Positions 5,791-9,242 of a stretch of 9,242 nucleotides of DNA are shown piece by piece. The DNA lies in contig DRKV01000325.1 of the NCBI GenBank assembly GCA_011051635.1, positions 1 through 9,242 on the forward strand. Reading direction: 5' to 3'. Within the stretch, counting starts at the first letter, position 1. Each line of letters begins with the position of its first letter. Source of the stretch: Chloroflexota bacterium (GTDB lineage: Bacteria; Chloroflexota; Anaerolineae; Anaerolineales; DRKV01). The notes under the pieces are model-generated. The model ran no database searches and was not told the origin of the DNA. It saw nothing but the letters and a program-made list of their open reading frames with translations. A program made the position numbers and the translations under genes.

Positions 5791-6255
5791 TCATTGGTTC
5801 CCCAAAATCAGCCGCCGAATCAGGGGACGGGATTCCTCCAGGAGGGCACGTTGCTCCGGCCAGAACATCGGGGGGAGGGCATCTAACGGGAACCACTCGC
5901 AGCGGTAAGCGTGGCGGGTATCGGTGGGGCGTCCTTCCCGTTGTTCGGTCAGGAAGAGGTAGTAACGCGTCACTTTCCAGGCCTTCTTTTTGAAATTCAA
6001 CCGCTCCCGCTCCCCCAGGTCGCCCAGCAGACGCAGGTCTTCCAGGCCGGCTTCCTCCAAAATCTCTCGGCGGGCGGCCTGCTCCGGCGTCTCCCCCGCT
6101 TCGAGGCTGCCTTTGGGGAGAATGTAATCACTCCAATCGGCCTCGCGCACCAGCGCCACCAGGAGACGCTCCCCCTCCCGGCGCACGACCACGCCCCCGG
6201 CGGCGCGACTGAGCGGCACACCCGGAGGACGGCGGTACCAGGTCTCGTCAATCAT
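5791..6255 (-). CDS. Nudix hydrolase (Ap4A/MutT-like)
   Basis: Hydrolyses a nucleoside diphosphate linked to another group; the substrate cannot be told from sequence. The 154 residues contain a perfect Nudix box (G-x5-E-x7-REUxEExGU) at 49-71: Gly49, Glu55, Arg63-Glu64, Glu67-Glu68, Gly70. The strand before it (LVREADWSDYILPKGSLE) resembles diadenosine-polyphosphate hydrolase types. W121-F-P-L-D in the C-terminal part also fits such pyrophosphohydrolases. No signal or membrane segment, so cytoplasmic. The ATG overlaps the end of yigZ by 8 nt (6248-6255), indicating cotranscription and translational coupling with yigZ. Confidence 0.9.
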   Translation of the reverse strand: MIDETWYRRPPGVPLSRAAGGVVVRREGERLLVALVREADWSDYILPKGSLEAGETPEQAARREILEEAGLEDLRLLGDLGERERLNFKKKAWKVTRYYLFLTEQREGRPTDTRHAYRCEWFPLDALPPMFWPEQRALLEESRPLIRRLILGNQ

Positions 6256-6907
6256 GCGCTTCCTCCGCCAGAGGGACGATGGCGACCCCCGTCTCGACGA
6301 TTTCGGCCTGCAATTTACCGTTGGAGAGTTCCTGCAGGGCGCTTTGGAGGGCCTCCAGATTCTCCACCGGCAGGCGTGCCGTCATGGTGACATCCGCCCC
6401 GAAATCGGAGTCCAGAACTTCTCCGCCGCGAGCGGGTATCAGCGCACGGACGCGCTCGAAGAGGGGGTAAGGAACCGCCAGCATGAGGGTGTGCGCCAGG
6501 ACCTTGCGCGCCCGCGGCGTGTGCGCCAGGACTTCCTGCACGGCCTGGGTGTAAGCGCGCACCAGCCCCCCCGTGCCCAGTTTGGTGCCGCCGAAGTAAC
6601 GCGTCACGACAACGGCCACGTCGCCCAGGCCGCTGCCGCGCAGCACGGTCAGGGCCGGACGTCCCGCTGTACCGGAGGGTTCGCCGTCATCGCTGCTGTG
6701 GGCGATGACCGAATCCCCGTACCCCACCAGATAAGCGGGGACGTTGTGGGTGGCATCGGCGAACTCGGTGCGCATCTCCCGAATGAAGGCTTTAGCCTCC
6801 GCCACATCGAAAACCGGCGCGAGCGTTGCGATGAAACGCGAATTGACCACTACGATTTCGCGCCGCACCCGCCGCGCCGGTACGGGGTATGAAGCAAACG
6901 TTTTCAA
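6248..6907 (-). CDS. yigZ: YigZ/IMPACT-family protein
   Basis: Conserved cytoplasmic protein of the UPF0029/IMPACT family, linked in eukaryotes to translational control; the bacterial role is unsettled. The TTG at 6907 is chosen as start. It lies 8 nt after the stop of the membrane protein gene, and it gives 16 residues before REIVVVNSRF, matching E. coli YigZ. An in-frame ATG at 6991 would overlap the preceding gene by 76 nt. In the 219-residue form the hallmark SDDGEPSGTAGRP is at 72-84 and TRYFGGTKLGTGGLVRAY at 102-119. The C-terminal DUF1949-like ferredoxin fold is about 138-207. No spaced Shine-Dalgarno precedes the TTG (GAGG is 16 nt away), so a CTG or ATT a few codons earlier cannot be ruled out. 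Confidence 0.9.
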   Translation of the reverse strand: MKTFASYPVPARRVRREIVVVNSRFIATLAPVFDVAEAKAFIREMRTEFADATHNVPAYLVGYGDSVIAHSSDDGEPSGTAGRPALTVLRGSGLGDVAVVVTRYFGGTKLGTGGLVRAYTQAVQEVLAHTPRARKVLAHTLMLAVPYPLFERVRALIPARGGEVLDSDFGADVTMTARLPVENLEALQSALQELSNGKLQAEIVETGVAIVPLAEEAHD

Positions 6908-6915
6908 TCTGTGAA

Positions 6916-7176
6916 TCAGATTTCCTCTTTCCGCCGCAGCGTCTTCAGTCCCACTACTACGGGGATAGCGATGAAGATGATGCTGACGCACAGCATCCCC
7001 AGGCCCATGGCAATCGCAGAACCGGGGTCGCTGCTGCCGAAAACATCAATCTCCGCGCCGGGAATCATCCCCGCGACGGCAAATATCCCCCCCATACACA
7101 GCATCAGCAGTCCCGGAAGACCGCACAACACCGTGGTCGCCAGGGTTGCGATGAGGCCCTTGGTTTTATCGTCCAT
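6916..7176 (-). CDS. Small two-helix membrane protein of unknown function
   Basis: An 86-residue protein that I do not recognise. The start ATG at 7176 is supported by AAGGAG (7188-7183) 6 nt upstream. Residues 7-38 form one hydrophobic, Gly/Cys-rich segment (GLIATLATTVLCGLPGLLML, ending near FAVAGM). A short polar loop with AEIDVFGSSD (41-50) follows, then a second hydrophobic segment at about 54-76. The tail is charged (LKTLRRKEEI). Positive charges at both ends suggest both termini are cytoplasmic with the acidic loop outside. The stop is 8 nt before the yigZ start, so it is the first gene of a unit with yigZ and the Nudix gene. The same frame stays open upstream into lysM, but that part is not translated sequence by any sign. 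Confidence 0.75.
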   Translation of the reverse strand: MDDKTKGLIATLATTVLCGLPGLLMLCMGGIFAVAGMIPGAEIDVFGSSDPGSAIAMGLGMLCVSIIFIAIPVVVGLKTLRRKEEI

Positions 7177-7200
7177 GTTTTGCTCCTTGCGTGTTGGTGC

Positions 7201-7259
7201 ATTCGTGGGTATTCGTGTCAATTCGTAAACCCATTCGGGCACATTCGTGCCAATTCGTG
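7201..7259. repeat. Six ATTCG(T/G)-type units phased at 10-12 bp
   Basis: ATTCG starts at 7201, 7211, 7221, 7233, 7243 and 7253, four of the six copies being ATTCGTG. Spacing is 10, 10, 12, 10, 10 bp, about one helical turn. Within it GGCAC-ATTC-GTGCC (7238-7251) and TGGGT/ACCCA (7206-7210, 7229-7233) can form hairpins. It fills most of the 85-nt gap between the lysM stop and the small membrane protein gene. Confidence 0.7.
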
Positions 7260-7261
7260 GA

Positions 7262-7708
7262 CTAACGCGCCACCTGCAAAATGCGCCCTTTGGGAATGTA
7301 CAGCACCTGCCCAACGAACAGATAGTTCTGGTCGAACAGATTGTTGACCTCCACCAGATATGCCACGTCCGAGTTGTATTTGGCGGCAATACCGGTCAGC
7401 GTCTCGCCGCTGGAGACCATGTACAACCGTCCGGCGCGCACTTTAAGAGCCACGCACAATTCCTGACCGGGGTAAATAAGGTTCGGGTCAGGCACCTGAT
7501 TGAGGTACACCAGGAACAAAACGTTCGTGTTATACTTCGCGGCAATCTGGGTCAAATCTTCTCCACGCACCACGGTGTGCCACGTCTTGCACAACTCCCG
7601 CGGGTCGGTGATTCTCTCCGCCGCCTGTGCCGTATGGGGCATAGCCAACAAAACCACCCCAAACAGCAGCAGCACCGCGACAAACCATCCCTTCGACCAA
7701 CGATTCAT
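7262..7708 (-). CDS. Secreted protein with two LysM domains
   Basis: A 148-residue exported protein probably binding peptidoglycan or another N-acetylglucosamine polymer. Residues 1-29 are a typical signal peptide: a charged start, a hydrophobic core (FVAVLLLFGVVLLAM), and cleavage likely after AQA near residue 29. LysM one (about 43-87) has HTVVRGEDLTQIAAKYN and ends YPGQELCV. LysM two (about 95-139) has YMVSSGETLTGIAAKYN and ends FVGQVLYIPKG. Cys40 and Cys85 flank the first LysM and could form a disulfide. There is no catalytic domain, so it is a binding module alone. The start has AGGAGG (7722-7717) 8 nt upstream. Divergent from the thermonuclease gene, with a predicted promoter at 7788-7815. 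Confidence 0.92.
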   Translation of the reverse strand: MNRWSKGWFVAVLLLFGVVLLAMPHTAQAAERITDPRELCKTWHTVVRGEDLTQIAAKYNTNVLFLVYLNQVPDPNLIYPGQELCVALKVRAGRLYMVSSGETLTGIAAKYNSDVAYLVEVNNLFDQNYLFVGQVLYIPKGRILQVAR

Positions 7709-7751
7709 AACAAAACCTCCTGCAAAATGAATTTGAAGTCCTGCAACACCT

Positions 7752-7778
7752 GCATCCGATTTAGCAGATGCTTAGCAT
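7752..7778. promoter_or_regulatory. Overlapping palindrome and direct repeat in the lysM leader
   Basis: TTAGCA occurs at 7761-7766 and 7772-7777, 11 bp apart. The second copy is inside the odd palindrome ATGCTTAGCAT (7768-7778). GCATC (7752-7756) can also pair with GATGC (7767-7771). The site lies just downstream of the predicted lysM start point, a usual place for a repressor operator. No matching regulator is in the window. Confidence 0.3.
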
Positions 7779-7787
7779 AGTACTTTG

Positions 7788-7815
7788 ATTATAGACAATT
7801 TTCCGCCAAACGCAA
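7788..7815 (-). promoter_or_regulatory. Predicted promoter for lysM
   Basis: On the minus strand TTGCGT (7815-7810), a 16-bp spacer and TATAAT (7793-7788). Predicted start is near 7781, leaving a leader of about 73 nt before the lysM ATG. Confidence 0.45.
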
Positions 7816-7860
7816 TTACGAAATCTTGCATCTTCGAGGTATTTTCAATCTTTTCCTGCC

Positions 7861-8685
7861 ATGAACTCCAAAAACGCTCCCTCCAAACGTAAATTCTGGC
7901 TGGCGCTCTTCACGGTTGTCATCCTGCTGATGGGCGCTTGCCCCTTTATTCAGGATTTCCCGGTAGCCGACCTGCTCCCCATAAAGCAGGAGAGCACTAC
8001 GGTTGCCTCGCCCTCAAGCGGGAATCCCGCTCCCACAGGGGTGTCCGCGCCTGGAGAGGAGAATCCCGCCCCCGACGACTGGCGCGCCATCCCCGGCGCG
8101 GACTGCGTCCCCCCCCAGAACAAAGGCGTTCTCGCTACCGTGGTGCGCGTCGTGGATGGCGACACCATCAAGGTAGAGATTGACGGCCAGAAATACACCG
8201 TGCGTTACATCGGCGTGGATACCCCCGAAACGGTAGCCCCCAATCGTCCGGTAGAGTACATGGGGCCGGAGGCCTCCGCCAAGAACAAGGCCCTCGTAGA
8301 TGGCAGGCAAGTCATCCTGGTGAAAGACATCTCCGAGACCGACAAATACGGGCGGTTGTTGCGCTTCGTCTTCACGGACGGCATCTTCGTCAACCGCGAA
8401 CTCGTGCGCCTGGGGTACGCCCAGACCATCACTTACCCGCCCGACATCTCCTGCAAAGATTCTTTCCGGGCTGTAGAAAAGCAGGCCCGCGAACAGGAAA
8501 TCGGCCTGTGGGCGCCCAACGAAAAATTCGCCCCCTGCAACTGCTCCGGCCCCGACCTGGATTGCAGCGATTTCGACACCCAGGCCGAGGCGCAACTGTG
8601 CTTCGATTATTGCGGCGGCCCGGCGGAAGACCCCTTCCGCCTGCACCGCGGCGATTCGCCCTTGGTGTGCACAAGTTTGCCCTGA
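7861..8685 (+). CDS. Lipoprotein thermonuclease (SNase-like) with C-terminal Excalibur-like domain
   Basis: Extracellular, membrane-anchored nuclease that should cleave DNA and RNA with Ca2+. Residues 1-27 form a lipoprotein signal (hydrophobic 12-24, lipobox LMGAC with Cys27). A Pro/Ser/Gly-rich linker spans about 45-75. The SNase domain (about 88-218) keeps the catalytic set: VVDGDTIKV (Asp99, Asp101), VRYIGVDTPET (Arg115, Asp120, Thr121, Glu123) and TDKYGRLLR (Arg165). The tail (229-274) has the Excalibur pattern DLDCSDFDTQAEAQ ... DP ... C ... SLP. Its DxDxDG calcium loop, however, reads LHRGDSPLVC and has lost most acidic residues. No Shine-Dalgarno precedes the ATG; the lipoprotein signal supports this start all the same. 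Divergent from lysM. A long hairpin follows the stop directly. Confidence 0.92.
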   Translation: MNSKNAPSKRKFWLALFTVVILLMGACPFIQDFPVADLLPIKQESTTVASPSSGNPAPTGVSAPGEENPAPDDWRAIPGADCVPPQNKGVLATVVRVVDGDTIKVEIDGQKYTVRYIGVDTPETVAPNRPVEYMGPEASAKNKALVDGRQVILVKDISETDKYGRLLRFVFTDGIFVNRELVRLGYAQTITYPPDISCKDSFRAVEKQAREQEIGLWAPNEKFAPCNCSGPDLDCSDFDTQAEAQLCFDYCGGPAEDPFRLHRGDSPLVCTSLP

Positions 8686-8744
8686 GGGGCGTTGGTCGTC
8701 GGGAGAATTCATGAATTCTCCCGACGACGACCAAGACTTGCCCC
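8686..8744. repeat. Long hairpin with a 34-bp perfect palindrome
   Basis: 8695-8728 is a perfect 34-bp palindrome centred at 8711/8712, including two GAATTC sites around TTCATGAA. A slipped pairing extends the stem: TTGGTCGTC (8692-8700) pairs with 8726-8734, leaving a 3-nt bulge. GGGGC (8686-8690) pairs with GCCCC (8740-8744) beyond a small internal loop. It starts directly after the thermonuclease stop. There is no T-tract on either side, so it is not a classical intrinsic terminator. It may be an interspersed palindromic repeat or an RNA-stabilising 3' end. Confidence 0.7.
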
Positions 8745-8804
8745 AACCACCCTAAACGATAAAAAGAGAACCGTCTCCGAAGCCCCCGAAAGCGAGAGAA
8801 ACCC

Positions 8805-9242
8805 ATGACCGCAAACGAACGCTCCCTGAGGCTTTTTGCCCCCCAGAAAGGCGACAGCGTGACCGTCCGCCGGAGACGCCGCGACGCCGACGGCCCGCAA
8901 GGCCGCGCCGAGGCCCCCCACCGCCGCCGGGAAAGGCAAACCCCGCCGGGGGGAGGCTCTGGCGGGGGCGGCGGTTTTCGCCCCTCAGCAGGCGGCTCCG
9001 GCGGAGGCAGGCGTCTCCCTACCTGGATGCTCGTCTTGCTCGTCGTCGGCTACATCGTCCTGCAGGTGATGGGAGGCGGCGGGGACGACCAGCAAAGCAC
9101 CCCTCCCCAAAGTGCCTACACGCCAAACGTCCAGCCTACTGCCATCCAGAACTTCACCCCGCCCGCGGCCAGTGCCGGCAGCGGCGACACCTGGCTGGTG
9201 ATGCTTTATCAGGACGCCGACGACCAGATGCTGGAGAAGGAC
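8805..9242 (+). CDS. Membrane-anchored clostripain-like (C11) cysteine peptidase, N-terminal part
   Basis: The frame is open from the ATG at 8805 to the window edge (146 codons), so the 3' end is missing. Residues 1-48 are very basic and polar (TVRRRRRD, HRRRER). Residues 49-69 are a Gly/Ser-rich run. A single hydrophobic segment at about 73-90 (LPTWMLVLLVVGYIVLQVMG) follows, then a Pro/Thr/Gln-rich linker to 127. DTWLVMLYQDADDQMLEKD (128-146) is the characteristic opening strand and acidic motif of clostripain-family C11 peptidases; the catalytic His-Cys dyad would lie downstream. By charge, the basic part is cytoplasmic and the peptidase faces outside. There is only a weak GAGAG (8795-8799 area) before the ATG. 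It comes 119 nt after the thermonuclease, beyond the hairpin. Confidence 0.8.
   Translation, partial: MTANERSLRLFAPQKGDSVTVRRRRRDADGPQGRAEAPHRRRERQTPPGGGSGGGGGFRPSAGGSGGGRRLPTWMLVLLVVGYIVLQVMGGGGDDQQSTPPQSAYTPNVQPTAIQNFTPPAASAGSGDTWLVMLYQDADDQMLEKD

Noticed and set aside
6908..6991. Earlier ATG start of yigZ at 6991
   Set aside because: It would overlap the preceding membrane protein gene by 76 nt and add residues not found in the family; the TTG at 6907 gives the family length.
7177..7389. N-terminal extension of the 86-aa membrane protein back into lysM
   Set aside because: The extension runs through the ATTCG array and out of frame through lysM; the ATG at 7176 has a well-placed AAGGAG.
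1..9242. CRISPR array, insertion sequence with transposase, phage or toxin-antitoxin genes
   Set aside because: No regularly spaced repeats of about 23-40 nt, no transposase or phage protein frames, and no small toxin-antitoxin pair were seen on either strand.

Overview
The window is about 60% G+C and reads as an ordinary, densely packed bacterial chromosome segment. Its gene content and style fit a thermophilic or mesophilic, aerobic or facultative member of the Chloroflexota, probably an Anaerolineae-like lineage. This is an inference from protein flavour: a clostripain-like C11 peptidase behind a Gly-rich membrane anchor, a Tat/lipoprotein-type MsrP, a SufR/ArsR-like regulator tail, and a small LysM protein. 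No rRNA, tRNA or species marker is present, so the assignment is tentative. There are no phage genes, transposase genes or CRISPR arrays. Ten complete protein genes and two partial ones are supported.

Left part (1-3766). The 3' end of a regulator gene (+) converges on ctaA (-, heme A synthase for aa3-type oxidase). ctaA is divergent from a small glutaredoxin-like gene (+). The two -10 boxes form a perfect inverted repeat, and ctaA seems to be transcribed almost without a leader. The glutaredoxin is followed, from its own predicted promoter, by a TPR protein gene. Next, behind an exceptionally strong ribosome binding site, comes a divergent alanine-dehydrogenase/transhydrogenase-alpha family oxidoreductase.

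Middle (3767-7176). A 127-nt nested inverted repeat with TA ends (MITE- or structured-RNA-like) and a clean minus-strand intrinsic terminator precede a minus-strand run of genes. In transcription order, right to left, these are an 86-aa membrane protein, yigZ (IMPACT family), a Nudix hydrolase, msrP and msrQ. The first three are tightly packed or overlapping. msrPQ follows after 108 nt with its own weak promoter candidate and ends at the terminator. MsrP and MsrQ repair oxidised methionine in exported proteins. With the glutaredoxin and ctaA they give the window an oxidative-stress and respiration flavour, but the genes are not one operon.

Right part (7177-9242). A cluster of six ATTCG units at 10-12 bp spacing separates the small membrane protein gene from a secreted two-LysM protein gene (-). 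Divergent from it is a lipoprotein thermonuclease carrying a C-terminal Excalibur-like domain (+). A long hairpin with a perfect 34-bp palindromic core follows its stop codon. The window closes with the N-terminal 146 residues of a membrane-anchored clostripain-like (C11) peptidase (+, cut by the window edge).

No clearly novel multi-gene system is visible. The most interesting items are the intergenic repeats and palindromes, the overlapping divergent promoters, and the oxidoreductase in which the family's catalytic lysine appears to be arginine.
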